64,000 bases of DNA from Modestobacter sp. Leaf380. Lineage in GTDB: Bacteria; Actinomycetota; Actinomycetes; Mycobacteriales; Geodermatophilaceae. The stretch's first letter is position 1. Each line of letters begins with the position of its first letter. The notes below the pieces were generated by a model that was not told the DNA's origin, made no database searches, and saw only the letters and a list, made by a program, of their open reading frames with translations. The translations under genes and the position numbers were made by a program. Below, piece after piece: positions 8,359 through 16,387 of this stretch. The stretch lies in contig NZ_LMQC01000025.1 of the NCBI RefSeq assembly GCF_001424485.1, positions 1 through 64,000 on the forward strand. The letters run 5' to 3'.

Positions 8359-8377
8359 TCAGGTTAGCCTCACCTCA
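8359..8377. promoter_or_regulatory. Iron box (IdeR/DmdR-type operator)
   Basis: Bases 8359-8377 match the 19-base consensus for IdeR/DmdR1 iron boxes (TTAGGTTAGGCTAACCTAA) at 15 positions, including the central GGTTAG and ACCT half-sites. It ends nine bases before the GTG of an iron-siderophore binding lipoprotein, where a bound iron repressor would block transcription under iron sufficiency. A further partial half-site (GGTTAGGC) lies at 8343-8350. Confidence 0.75.
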
Positions 8378-8386
8378 GGAGTCCCC

Positions 8387-9409
8387 GTGTTCTCGTCCTC
8401 CCGCCGCGCTGCCGTGCTCGCCGCCGTCTCTGCTCTGGTCCTCAGCGGCTGCGGCACCTCCGAGGAGCCGGCTGCCACGGCGGAGTCGGACTCCGCGTCG
8501 GCGTCGTCCTTCCCGCTCACGATCGAGCACGCGCTCGGGGAGACCGTGATCGAGGAGGTGCCCACGCGCGTGGTCACCTGGGGCTTCAGCGACGCCGACG
8601 CCGTGCTGGCGCTGGGCGTCGTCCCGGTGGCCATGCCCACGGTCACCTACGGCGCGAACCCCGACGGCGTGCTGCCGTGGATCCAGGACGCCGTCGACGA
8701 GGCGGTGGCCGGCGGCGCGGAGGCCCCGACGCTGCTGCCCGACAGCACCGAGGTCCCCTTCGAGGCGATCGCCGCAGCCGCGCCGGACGTCATCCTGGCC
8801 ACGTACTCCGGTCTCACCCAGGAGGAGTACGACACCCTCACCGACATCGCCCCGACCGTCGCCTACGCCGACGAGCCGTGGACGACGCCGTGGCGTGACG
8901 TCGTCACCGGCGTGGGCGAGGTCCTGGGACGTGAGGAGCAGGCCGCCGAGCTGGTCGCCGACACCGAGCAGCTGATCGCGGACGCGGCCGCGGCGCACCC
9001 CGAGCTCGAGGGCGCCACCGTGGCCGCCGTCTCGGACTTCTCGGGCACCTTCTACGTCTACGAGGAGGCCGACCCCCGAGTCGAGTTCCTCACCGACCTG
9101 GGCCTGCAGGTCGCGCCCAGCGTGGGCGAGCTGTCCACCGGCCAGTCGACCTTCTACTACGAGCTCAGCTACGAGGCACTGTCCGACCTGACCAGCGACG
9201 TCCTGCTGACCTACTCCGAGGACCGAGCGGCGCTGGACTCGTTCCTGGCCTCACCCCAGGCGCAGACCATGTCCCAGGTGCTGGAGGGCCGGGTGGCGCC
9301 CGTGGTCGGTGCCGACAAGGTGTCTGCGGTCTCCCCGCCGACGGTGCTGTCGCTGACCTACAGCCTGGACGACACCGTCGCGGCACTCTCCGCCGCCCTG
9401 GCCGCCTGA
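8387..9409 (+). CDS. Iron-siderophore ABC transporter substrate-binding lipoprotein
   Basis: A 340-residue extracytoplasmic binding protein of the FepB/FecB (Peripla_BP_2) family. The lipobox LVLSGC puts the lipid cysteine at residue 22. The mature part begins with the family pattern FPLTIEHALGETVIEEVPTR and VVTWGFSDADAVLALGVVP, and later has NPD...LPWIQ and EAIAAAAPDVILATYSGLT. The start is the GTG at 8387 with AGGAG five bases upstream; longer in-frame starts would read through the iron box. No permease or ATPase genes are adjacent, so it must use a transporter encoded elsewhere. Expected to be induced on iron starvation. Confidence 0.88.
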   Translation: MFSSSRRAAVLAAVSALVLSGCGTSEEPAATAESDSASASSFPLTIEHALGETVIEEVPTRVVTWGFSDADAVLALGVVPVAMPTVTYGANPDGVLPWIQDAVDEAVAGGAEAPTLLPDSTEVPFEAIAAAAPDVILATYSGLTQEEYDTLTDIAPTVAYADEPWTTPWRDVVTGVGEVLGREEQAAELVADTEQLIADAAAAHPELEGATVAAVSDFSGTFYVYEEADPRVEFLTDLGLQVAPSVGELSTGQSTFYYELSYEALSDLTSDVLLTYSEDRAALDSFLASPQAQTMSQVLEGRVAPVVGADKVSAVSPPTVLSLTYSLDDTVAALSAALAA

Positions 9410-9432
9410 GCCCTCGGCCGGAGGTCCCGGCG

Positions 9433-10308
9433 ATGACCGACGCCCAGGACGTGCTCGAGCAGCTCGTCCGGGCCGCCGCCGACGATGGGTTCCGCGCGCA
9501 CGCCGTGCACGTCCGCACCCGGACCGGCACGGCGGCGCACGCCTGGAGCCCGGACGTCCGCCGGGACGTGCACTCGATCGCCAAGGGCGTGTGCGTCCTG
9601 GCCGTCGGGATGGCGTGCGACGAGGGGCTCTTCGACGTCGACGCACCCGTGGGTGCCTCCCTGCCCGCGGTGGCGCTGGGACCCGGGGTGGACGAGGTGA
9701 CCACCCGGCACCTGCTGGGCATGACCAGCGGCATCGACCTGCCGTGGTCGGCGACGCTGATGACGGATTGGCCCGACCTGGCCGTCGAGTTCCTCGGCCG
9801 AGCGACCGCCGGGCGCGTGTTCCAGTACTCCAACGCCAGCACCTACACCGCGATGCGGGCCCTCGACGCGGTCGTCGGCGACGTCCTCGCGTGGCTGCAG
9901 CCACGGCTCTTCGAGCCCCTGGGCATCCAGGACCCCACCTGGGAACGCTGCCCCCGCGGCCACGTCGCCGGCGGCGCTGGCCTGCACCTGACCATCGGGG
10001 AGCTGGCCCGGCTCGGCCGGCTGATCGCCGACGACGGAGTGTGGGATGGACGGCCCCTGGTCTCCCGGCGGTGGACGGACGCGATGCACACGGACTGGGT
10101 CGACCGGGACGCCGGCCCCGGCTACACCCGCTACGCCCTCGCCGGCTGGGAGGGCCCGGGCGCAGCCTGGCGGCTGCACGGTGCCCACGGCCAGCTGCTG
10201 GTCTTCCGCGGCAGGGACGTCGTGACCATCACCGCCGACGACCACGCGGGTGCCGACCGGATGGCCGGACACGCGGCCGCGGCCTTGGAGCGCCTGCCCG
10301 GCGGTTGA
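9433..10308 (+). CDS. Beta-lactamase-family serine hydrolase (class C-like)
   Basis: A 291-residue cytoplasmic-looking enzyme without a signal peptide. The nucleophile motif SIAK (S-x-x-K, about residue 52) is followed by the Tyr-x-Asn element YSNAS and a C-terminal HGAHGQ region in place of the usual H-x-G, as in class C beta-lactamase/esterase EstB-like proteins. The text RHLLGMTSGIDLPW is typical of this family. Likely an esterase or peptidase acting on an unknown substrate. It follows the siderophore-binding gene by 23 bases and could be co-transcribed; a siderophore-ester hydrolase would fit the context but that is speculation. Confidence 0.82.
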   Translation: MTDAQDVLEQLVRAAADDGFRAHAVHVRTRTGTAAHAWSPDVRRDVHSIAKGVCVLAVGMACDEGLFDVDAPVGASLPAVALGPGVDEVTTRHLLGMTSGIDLPWSATLMTDWPDLAVEFLGRATAGRVFQYSNASTYTAMRALDAVVGDVLAWLQPRLFEPLGIQDPTWERCPRGHVAGGAGLHLTIGELARLGRLIADDGVWDGRPLVSRRWTDAMHTDWVDRDAGPGYTRYALAGWEGPGAAWRLHGAHGQLLVFRGRDVVTITADDHAGADRMAGHAAAALERLPGG

Positions 10309-10399
10309 CCCGGCCCCCCGGACGGGAAGGCGCCAGTGCCGACATCGGTGTGGGCCTCGGTGCCCCACCGCCACTGGGGACCCCAGCCGTCCCACGCCC

Positions 10400-10405
10400 T
10401 AGCCT
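10400..10405 (+). promoter_or_regulatory. -10 box (TAGCCT), leaderless start of quinone oxidoreductase gene
   Basis: TAGCCT, seven bases, then ATG at 10413. No ribosome site between them. Confidence 0.5.
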
Positions 10406-10412
10406 CGAGGCC

Positions 10413-11384
10413 ATGCGTGCAGTCCAGATCACCCGCTTCGGCGGCCCCGAGGTCCTCGACGTCGTCGACCTCCCCGACCCCACCCCCGGCGAGGGCCAGA
10501 CCCTCCACGAGGTGTCCGCGGCGGGGGTGAACTACGCCGACACCCACCAGGTGGAGAACTCCTACCTGGCCGCGCAGACCCTGCCGCTGGTGCCGGGCGC
10601 GGAGTTCGTCGGCACCCCGGTCGGCGGCGGGCAGCGCGTCGTCGGGCTGCTGGACGGCGGCGGCTACGCCGAGCGCGTCGCCGCGGTCGACCGGCTGTCC
10701 TGGGCGGTCCCGGACGGCGTCACCGACGAGCAGGCCCTGGCCCTCGTCCTGCAGGGCACCACCGCCTGGCACCTGCTGCGCACCAGCGCGCACCTGGCCG
10801 CCGGGGAGTCCGTCGTCGTCATCGCCGGCGCGGGCGGGGTCGGGTCACTGGCCGTGCAGCTGGCCAGGCAGTGGGGCGCTGGCCGGGTCATCGCCACCGC
10901 CTCCAGCCCGGACAAGCGCGCCCTGGCCGAGCGGCTCGGCGCCGACGCCACCGTCGACCCGGCGCTGGCCGACGACGACCCGAAGACCTTCACCGCCGCG
11001 CTGCGCGAGGCCAACGGCGGCAAGCCCGTGGACGTCGTCCTGGAGATGACCGGCGGCACCGTGTTCGACGGCTCGCTGCACGCGCTGGCGCCCTTCGGCC
11101 GGCTGGTGGCCTACGGCATGGCCGCCCGGACCCCGGCCGCACCGGTCCAGGCCCCGGCGCTGATGCAGAAGTCCCGCGCCGTCATCGGGTTCTGGCTGGC
11201 GCACTGCATGGCGCGCCCGGAGATGCTCGACGCGGCGATGACCGACCTGCTCGCCATGGTCGACGCCGGGACGCTGGAGCCGATCAGCGGCGGCCGCTAC
11301 CCGCTGTCCGCCGTCCGCGAGGCGCACCAGGACATCCTGGCCCGCCGCACCACCGGCAAGCTCAGCCTGGACCCCCGCCGCTGA
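10413..11384 (+). CDS. NADPH:quinone oxidoreductase / zeta-crystallin-type MDR dehydrogenase
   Basis: A 323-residue medium-chain dehydrogenase/reductase without zinc ligands. The N-terminal catalytic domain has VSAAGVNYADTHQ and LPLVPGAEFVG; the Rossmann domain has VIAGAGGVGSLAVQLARQWG (about residues 136-156) followed by RVIATASSPDKRALAERLGAD. Such enzymes reduce quinones or enones with NADPH. The ATG at 10413 fits both the family start (MRAVQITRFGGPEVL) and a leaderless -10 box. Ends just before a bidirectional terminator. Confidence 0.9.
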   Translation: MRAVQITRFGGPEVLDVVDLPDPTPGEGQTLHEVSAAGVNYADTHQVENSYLAAQTLPLVPGAEFVGTPVGGGQRVVGLLDGGGYAERVAAVDRLSWAVPDGVTDEQALALVLQGTTAWHLLRTSAHLAAGESVVVIAGAGGVGSLAVQLARQWGAGRVIATASSPDKRALAERLGADATVDPALADDDPKTFTAALREANGGKPVDVVLEMTGGTVFDGSLHALAPFGRLVAYGMAARTPAAPVQAPALMQKSRAVIGFWLAHCMARPEMLDAAMTDLLAMVDAGTLEPISGGRYPLSAVREAHQDILARRTTGKLSLDPRR

Positions 11385-11396
11385 GGGCCTCCTCCC

Positions 11397-11425
11397 ACCG
11401 TGGACCAGCTCAGCTGGTCCACGGT
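11397..11425. terminator. Bidirectional terminator hairpin
   Basis: A perfect 14-base inverted repeat around one base (ACCGTGGACCAGCT and complement), realistically a 12-bp stem with a five-base loop. It lies between convergent genes ending at 11384 and 11431, so it can stop both. Confidence 0.75.
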
Positions 11426-11430
11426 GAGTG

Positions 11431-12387
11431 CTACAGCAGGCGGTTGGTCCACAGCAGGGACAGCACCACGCCCAGGAACGCGAAGAGCACTCCCCCGCGC
11501 ACGAACCAGGGGCTGATGTCCTGCGGCTCGGTGGTGTAGCCGATCTGGCTGCCGATGTCGAAGTAGACCTGCTCCAGCTCGGAGGCGCTCGCGGCCTCGG
11601 AGTAGCTGCCACCGGTGGCGTCGGCGATCTGCTCCAGGGTGGCCCGGTCGACCGGCACCGGCTGCGACTGGCCCTCGATCTCCACGGTCCCGAAGTCGGT
11701 GCCGAACGCGATCGTGGACACCGGCACCTCGGCGGCGACCGCCGAGTCCACGGCCGAGCTGACGTCCCGGCCCACCGTGGAGTAGCCGTCGGACAGCAGC
11801 ACGACGCGGGCCGGCGGCGCGGACTCCCCCGCCTCCTCCAGCGTCGACTGGAAGTTCTGCACCGCGGTCAGCGAGGTGAAGACGGCGTCGCCGATCGCGG
11901 TGGCCTCCGACAGCTCCAGGTTGCCGATCGCCGCCGTCACCGCCTCCCGGTCGGTGGTGGGGCTCACCAGCGTGCTGGCAGTGCCGGAGAAGGCCACCAG
12001 CCCCAGGTTGATCCGCTCGGGCAGGACGGTCGCGAACTCCGCGGCCGCGGTCTGCATCGCCTCGAACCGGCTGGGCTCCACATCGGTGGCCTGCATCGAC
12101 AGCGAGACGTCGACGGCCATGATCACCGTCGCCCGCTCCCGCGGCACCCGCACCTCGGTGGAGGGCTGGGCCAGCGACAGCACGAACGCACCCAGGGCCA
12201 GTGTCACCAGACCGAAGGCCAGGTGCCGGCGCCACCCGGGCCGCTTGGGCACCAGCGAGCCGAGCATCGCGACGTTGGTGAACCGCGCCGCGTACTTCTG
12301 CCGACGCCGCTGCAGCACCACGTAGAACACGGCCAGCGCGACGACGGCCAGCAGCGCCAGCAGCCACCACGGGGACTGGAAGCTCAT
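11431..12387 (-). CDS. VWA-domain membrane protein, BatA-like
   Basis: A 318-residue protein: two N-terminal membrane segments (about 7-25 and 55-73), a von Willebrand A domain, and a C-terminal membrane segment (about 293-313). The metal-site motif is present as D-V-S-L-S (93-97), with TAIGDAVF and LLSDGYST completing it. It corresponds to the BatA component that accompanies MoxR ATPase and DUF58 proteins; mycobacteria have the same trio. Its ATG overlaps the DUF58 stop (ATGA), so it is the last gene of the MoxR-DUF58-BatA operon. The trio is thought to assist maturation of envelope or metal-dependent proteins; the client is unknown here. Confidence 0.9.
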   Translation of the reverse strand: MSFQSPWWLLALLAVVALAVFYVVLQRRRQKYAARFTNVAMLGSLVPKRPGWRRHLAFGLVTLALGAFVLSLAQPSTEVRVPRERATVIMAVDVSLSMQATDVEPSRFEAMQTAAAEFATVLPERINLGLVAFSGTASTLVSPTTDREAVTAAIGNLELSEATAIGDAVFTSLTAVQNFQSTLEEAGESAPPARVVLLSDGYSTVGRDVSSAVDSAVAAEVPVSTIAFGTDFGTVEIEGQSQPVPVDRATLEQIADATGGSYSEAASASELEQVYFDIGSQIGYTTEPQDISPWFVRGGVLFAFLGVVLSLLWTNRLL

Positions 12388-13349
12388 CGCGAGGCACCCC
12401 CGGCCCCGGCCCGACGCCGGTCGGCGACGAAGCGGACGACGTCGGTCACCCAGTCCCGGTCGGTGCGCAGCTGCAGGTGGCCGGCGCCGACCCGGCGCAG
12501 CGTCGTGGCGATCTGCCGGCGCTGGGCGGCGGCGCCCTCGGCGAACCGGCGGCGCACCTCCGCGTTGCCGGTGGGCACCTCCAGCGTCTGCCCGGTCTCG
12601 GGGTCGACCACGGTCAGCAGGCCGACGTCGGCCAGCTCCAGCTCGCGCGGGTCGACCACCTCGATGGCCAGCAGCTCGTGCCGGGTCGACAGTCCCCGCA
12701 ACGGGCGCTCCCAGTCGGCGTCGCCCAGGAAGTCCGAGACCACGCAGACCAGCCCGCGACGACGGGGCGGACGGCGCAGCGACTCCAGCGCCGCGGCCAG
12801 GTCACCGCGTCGTCCCCCGGCGGCGCGCGGGGTGCGCACCACCTGGCGGAGCATCCGGTCGGCGGCCAGCCGGCCGGGCAGCGCCGGGTACCGGTCGACC
12901 CGCTCGCCGGTGGTCACGATCGCGCCCAGCCGGTTGCCGTCGCGCACCGTCAGGTGGCTGACCGCCGACAGCCCGGCGATCGCCAGGTCGCGCTTCTCCA
13001 TGTCCGCGGTGCCGAAGTCCAGCGACGCGGACAGGTCCAGCACCACCCAGGTCTCCAGCTCCCGGTCGGCGATGGTCTCCCGCACGTACGGCGACTGGGT
13101 GCGGGCGGTCACGAACCAGTCCATCCGGCGGACGTCGTCCCCGGGGTGGTAGGAGCGGGAGTCGCCGGCCTCGGTGCCCGAGCCCGGGACCAGGCCCAGG
13201 TGGTCGCCCTGCAGCAGGCCGTCCAGCCGCCGCCGCACCGTCAGCTCCAGCCGGCGCAGCAGCACGTCGGCGTTGGTGTGGTCCGGCTCGGGGGCCGGTG
13301 GCACGGGCAGGGCGGTCGGCTCCCCCGAGCCCCGACGACGTCCGATCAC
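12384..13349 (-). CDS. DUF58 domain-containing protein
   Basis: A 321-residue soluble protein with the DUF58 core at about residues 55-140, including SRSYHPGDDVRRMDWFVTAR and the ETWVVLDLSASLDFG strand that begins a VWA-like fold. The GTG start at 13349 overlaps the MoxR stop (GTGA) and its own stop overlaps the BatA start, so the three are translationally coupled. DUF58 proteins work with MoxR ATPases as substrate adaptors. Confidence 0.9.
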   Translation of the reverse strand: MIGRRRGSGEPTALPVPPAPEPDHTNADVLLRRLELTVRRRLDGLLQGDHLGLVPGSGTEAGDSRSYHPGDDVRRMDWFVTARTQSPYVRETIADRELETWVVLDLSASLDFGTADMEKRDLAIAGLSAVSHLTVRDGNRLGAIVTTGERVDRYPALPGRLAADRMLRQVVRTPRAAGGRRGDLAAALESLRRPPRRRGLVCVVSDFLGDADWERPLRGLSTRHELLAIEVVDPRELELADVGLLTVVDPETGQTLEVPTGNAEVRRRFAEGAAAQRRQIATTLRRVGAGHLQLRTDRDWVTDVVRFVADRRRAGAGGASR

Positions 13350-14557
13350 GCGGACTGCGGTCCGAAGCCGCCCTGCGGTCCTTGCTGCGGTCCCTGCTGC
13401 GGCCCCTGCGGCGGACCCTGCTGAGGCGGACCCTGCTGCTGGGGACCCTGCGGGCCGCCCCACTGCTGCTGCGGGCCGCCGCTGCCGGGCACGACCGGCC
13501 CGCCGGGACTGCCCGGCCCGAAGCCGCCGGCGCGCTGGCGCGGGGTGACCTGCGGCAGTGGCACGCTCTGCACGATGCGCTTGACCACGTGGTCGGCCGG
13601 CACGCCGTCGGCGAGCGCGTCGTAGGACAGCACCAGCCGGTGGCGGAGCACGTCGGCGGTGATGTCCAGGACGTCCTGCGGGAGGACGTAGTCCCGGCCG
13701 CGGACCAGCGCGAGCGCCCGGCTGGCCGCCACCAGGCCCAGCGTGGCGCGCGGGCTGGCGCCGTAGGTGACCCAGTTGGCGACGTCGGGCATGCCGTGCT
13801 CGCGCGGCGTGCGGGTGGCCACGACCAGCCGGACGACGTAGTCGACCAGCGCGTGGTGCACGAAGACCCCGGAGGCCGTGCGCTGCAACCGGCGGAGGTC
13901 GTCGGGGCCCAGCACCGTCTCGGCGTGCGGCGGGTTGGCACCCATCCGGTAGACGATCTCGCGCTCCTCCTCGGGGCTGGGGTAGTCCACCAGCACCTTC
14001 ATCAGGAAGCGGTCCCGCTGGGCCTCGGGCAGCTGGTAGACGCCCTCGCTCTCGATCGGGTTCTGGGTGGCCAGCACCAGGAAGGGGTCGGGCAGCGGGT
14101 GGGTCACGCCGCCGATGGACACCTGGCGCTCGGCCATGACCTCCAGCAGCGCCGACTGCACCTTGGCCGGCGCGCGGTTGATCTCGTCGGTCAGCACGAA
14201 GTTGGCGAACACCGGGCCCAGCTCGGTGTCGAAGGCGTCCTGCCCGGCCTTGTAGATGCGGGTGCCGATGATGTCGGCGGGCACCAGGTCGGGAGTGAAC
14301 TGCAGGCGGGCGAACGAGCCGCCGACCGCGGTCGCCAGCGTCTCGACCGCCAGGGTCTTGGCCACCCCGGGCACGCCCTCCAGCAGCACGTGGCCGCGGG
14401 CGAGCAGCCCCACGAGCATCCGCTCGACGAGCCGGTCCTGGCCCACGATGACCCGCTTGACCTCGAAGAGGACCCGCTCGAGCAGCGCCGCGTCGGTCGA
14501 GGGCGGGGTGTGCTGCTGGGCGGGTGAGGCGGGCTGGCTGCTGGCAGCGCTGGTCAC
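13346..14557 (-). CDS. MoxR-family AAA ATPase
   Basis: A 403-residue AAA+ chaperone-like ATPase. Walker A GVPGVAKT at 61-68, then FTPDLVPADIIGTRIY, Walker B with VLTDEINRAPAKVQSALLE, sensor NPIESEGVYQLPEAQ and the arginine-finger segment AQRDRFLMKV are all seen. The GTG at 14557 is chosen because AGGGAG precedes it by four bases; the longer frame upstream is unsupported. The last 60 or so residues are a Pro/Gly/Gln low-complexity tail (units like QQGPPQQGPP), unusual for MoxR. First gene of the MoxR-DUF58-BatA operon. Confidence 0.92.
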   Translation of the reverse strand: MTSAASSQPASPAQQHTPPSTDAALLERVLFEVKRVIVGQDRLVERMLVGLLARGHVLLEGVPGVAKTLAVETLATAVGGSFARLQFTPDLVPADIIGTRIYKAGQDAFDTELGPVFANFVLTDEINRAPAKVQSALLEVMAERQVSIGGVTHPLPDPFLVLATQNPIESEGVYQLPEAQRDRFLMKVLVDYPSPEEEREIVYRMGANPPHAETVLGPDDLRRLQRTASGVFVHHALVDYVVRLVVATRTPREHGMPDVANWVTYGASPRATLGLVAASRALALVRGRDYVLPQDVLDITADVLRHRLVLSYDALADGVPADHVVKRIVQSVPLPQVTPRQRAGGFGPGSPGGPVVPGSGGPQQQWGGPQGPQQQGPPQQGPPQGPQQGPQQGPQGGFGPQSA

Positions 14558-14723
14558 GTGGCTCCCTGGTCCGGGCTGGTGGCTGGGCCGTGCTGGTGCA
14601 CCCGCCAGTGTCCCCCACCGAGCTGTGCGCGGCCGCACCGCGGAGCAGCCCCGTCGACGGCCGTCCACACGTCGCGTCGTCCCTGGTGTCCCAGCAGCCC
14701 CGGGGCTGCTACCGTGGTCCACG

Positions 14724-14755
14724 CGTCGGGCAGCTCCCCCCGTGGCTGCCCGACG
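14724..14755. other. Hairpin between MoxR operon and NlpC/P60 gene
   Basis: An 11-bp perfect inverted repeat (CGTCGGGCAGC and complement) around a ten-base loop, placed just beyond the stronger terminator at 14766-14803. It could be a second terminator stage or part of the MoxR operon promoter region; the 14558-14723 stretch upstream of MoxR shows no clear -10 box. Confidence 0.4.
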
Positions 14756-14765
14756 CCCCAACGCA

Positions 14766-14803
14766 CGAGAGGCCGGTGTCGGAACCCCGACACCGGCCTC
14801 TCG
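14766..14803. terminator. Strong terminator hairpin after NlpC/P60 gene
   Basis: A perfect 17-bp stem (CGAGAGGCCGGTGTCGG and complement) with a four-base loop, 17 bases past the NlpC/P60 stop on the minus strand. No U-tract, as usual in high-GC actinobacteria. Confidence 0.8.
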
Positions 14804-14819
14804 CGTTCCTGCCCCTGTC

Positions 14820-16211
14820 TCAGGCGCTGGGACGGACCGCCCCGTAGTAGTCGGCGCCGTACCGCACGTTGCTGACCTTGACGTCCTGGCCGCTCGTGGG
14901 GGCCTCGATCATCTGGCCGCCGCCGATGTAGAGGGCCACGTGGTAGATCGAGGTGTAGGCCGAGCCCGATCCCCAGAACAGGAGATCGCCGGCCTGCAGC
15001 GACGAGGCGTCGACCTGCTTGTTGCGGTTGTTCCACCACTGGTCGCGGCTGGTGCCGCCGATCCGGATGCCGGCGCGGGCGTAGGCGTACTCGGTGAGCC
15101 CGGAGCAGTCGAAGCCGTAGACCGCGGTGTCCGGCGGGATGCCGTAGCTCGGGCCGTTCGCACCGCCACCGCCCCAGGAGTAGGGCAGACCCAGCTGGGT
15201 GCGGGCGGCCGCGATGGCAGCCTGGGCCGTGGACTGGGACGGCGCCCCGGCGTTCCCACCGGACGGGGCCGGAGCGGGTGCCGGCGCGGGGGCCGGGGCC
15301 GGGCGGGACGACGAGCCGCCACCGGAGGACGTCGCCGGGCGGCTGCTGGTCGTCGCGGACGGCGCGGCCGGTGCGGCGGCCGGGGTGGAACGGGTCCGGG
15401 TGGGGACGGCGGCAGCTGCGGCGGCAGCGGCAGCGGCCTGCTGACGGGCCACCTCGCGGGCACCCTGCAGGCCGTAGAGCTCCTGCTGGGCGGACTGCAG
15501 CTGGGCCTGGAGACCGGCCTGCTGGCCGGCGAGGCCGTCGGCCTGTGAGCGGGCGGCGCTCTCCTGGGTCTGGGCGGTGGCCAGCGACGCCTCGGCCTGG
15601 GCCTGCAGGTCGGTGGCGGCGGTGAGAGTCTGCTCGGCCTGCTCCTCGGCCGCGGTGGCCTGGGCCTGCAGCTCGGTGAGCTCGACCAGGACGTCGGAGC
15701 GGTGGCTGCCGGCGGCCTCGAGCAGGGCGGCCCGCTCGATCAGCTCGGCCGGGCTGCCCGACGTCATCAGGCTGGCGACCCCGGGGGTGGTGCTGCCGTT
15801 CATGTAACTGGTGCGGGCGAAGCTGTCGACGTCGTCCTGGCCGACACCGACGGCCGCGACGGCGGCGTCCTCGGCGGCGGACGCGGCGTCGGCCTCGGCC
15901 TGGGCGGCCTGCGCGGCGGTCTGCTTGTCCTCGTAGTCCTGCAGGGCGATCTGCGCCTGCTGGTGGGCGGTGTCCGCGGCGACCTGGGCCGCGGCCAGCT
16001 GGGCCGAGATGGCCCCGACCTCGGCGGCGGCCTGCTCCTGGGCGGACTGCGCGGCGGCGATCTCGCCGTCGGTGGGGTTGGTCGGGGTGGCCTGGGCCAG
16101 ACCCGGGGCGAACCCGACGGTGACCGCGGCGGCCAGCAGCACCGCGGCCGACCGGGCCGACCACCGCTGTCCACGACTGCCCCGGAGGACTCCCTGCACC
16201 TTCGTCTGCAC
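14820..16211 (-). CDS. Secreted NlpC/P60 peptidoglycan hydrolase with coiled-coil stalk
   Basis: A 463-residue exported cell-wall hydrolase. The signal peptide (about residues 1-41, ending GLAQA) leads to a long coiled coil (about 45-280, Ala/Gln/Glu-rich), a Pro/Ala/Ser linker with repeated AP pairs, and a C-terminal NlpC/P60 domain with the catalytic cysteine in YGFDCSGL (about 369) and histidine in IYHVALYIGG (about 423). This matches RipA-like/cell separation endopeptidases that cleave the stem peptide. I chose the GTG at 16211, preceded by AAGAGG at nine bases; a longer frame to 16286 lacks a ribosome site. Monocistronic, between two strong terminators. Confidence 0.88.
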   Translation of the reverse strand: MQTKVQGVLRGSRGQRWSARSAAVLLAAAVTVGFAPGLAQATPTNPTDGEIAAAQSAQEQAAAEVGAISAQLAAAQVAADTAHQQAQIALQDYEDKQTAAQAAQAEADAASAAEDAAVAAVGVGQDDVDSFARTSYMNGSTTPGVASLMTSGSPAELIERAALLEAAGSHRSDVLVELTELQAQATAAEEQAEQTLTAATDLQAQAEASLATAQTQESAARSQADGLAGQQAGLQAQLQSAQQELYGLQGAREVARQQAAAAAAAAAAVPTRTRSTPAAAPAAPSATTSSRPATSSGGGSSSRPAPAPAPAPAPAPSGGNAGAPSQSTAQAAIAAARTQLGLPYSWGGGGANGPSYGIPPDTAVYGFDCSGLTEYAYARAGIRIGGTSRDQWWNNRNKQVDASSLQAGDLLFWGSGSAYTSIYHVALYIGGGQMIEAPTSGQDVKVSNVRYGADYYGAVRPSA

Positions 16212-16347
16212 GCCTGACGACCTCTTCCACCACCGGTCCACGGTGGCGCCGCCTGAGCGGTGCGCACCGCGGACGCTCTCGACCACGGGACACCACCGGT
16301 TGCAGTGGTGCCACGCGGTCCATCGACGGTGGCTCGGCGTGTCTTGA

Positions 16348-16377
16348 CACCGCCTCCCCCCATGGGGGGAGGCGGTG
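16348..16377. terminator. Terminator hairpin after acyl-CoA synthetase gene
   Basis: Near-perfect palindrome with a 14-bp stem (CACCGCCTCCCCC and complement plus one pair) and a two-base AT centre, 11 bases past the stop at 16388 on the minus strand. Confidence 0.75.
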
Positions 16378-16387
16378 GGCTACGGCG

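Noticed and set aside
16212-16347. Cyclic-di-AMP (ydaO) riboswitch before the NlpC/P60 gene, common in actinobacteria
   Set aside because: The space is too short and I do not see the conserved ydaO core segments.
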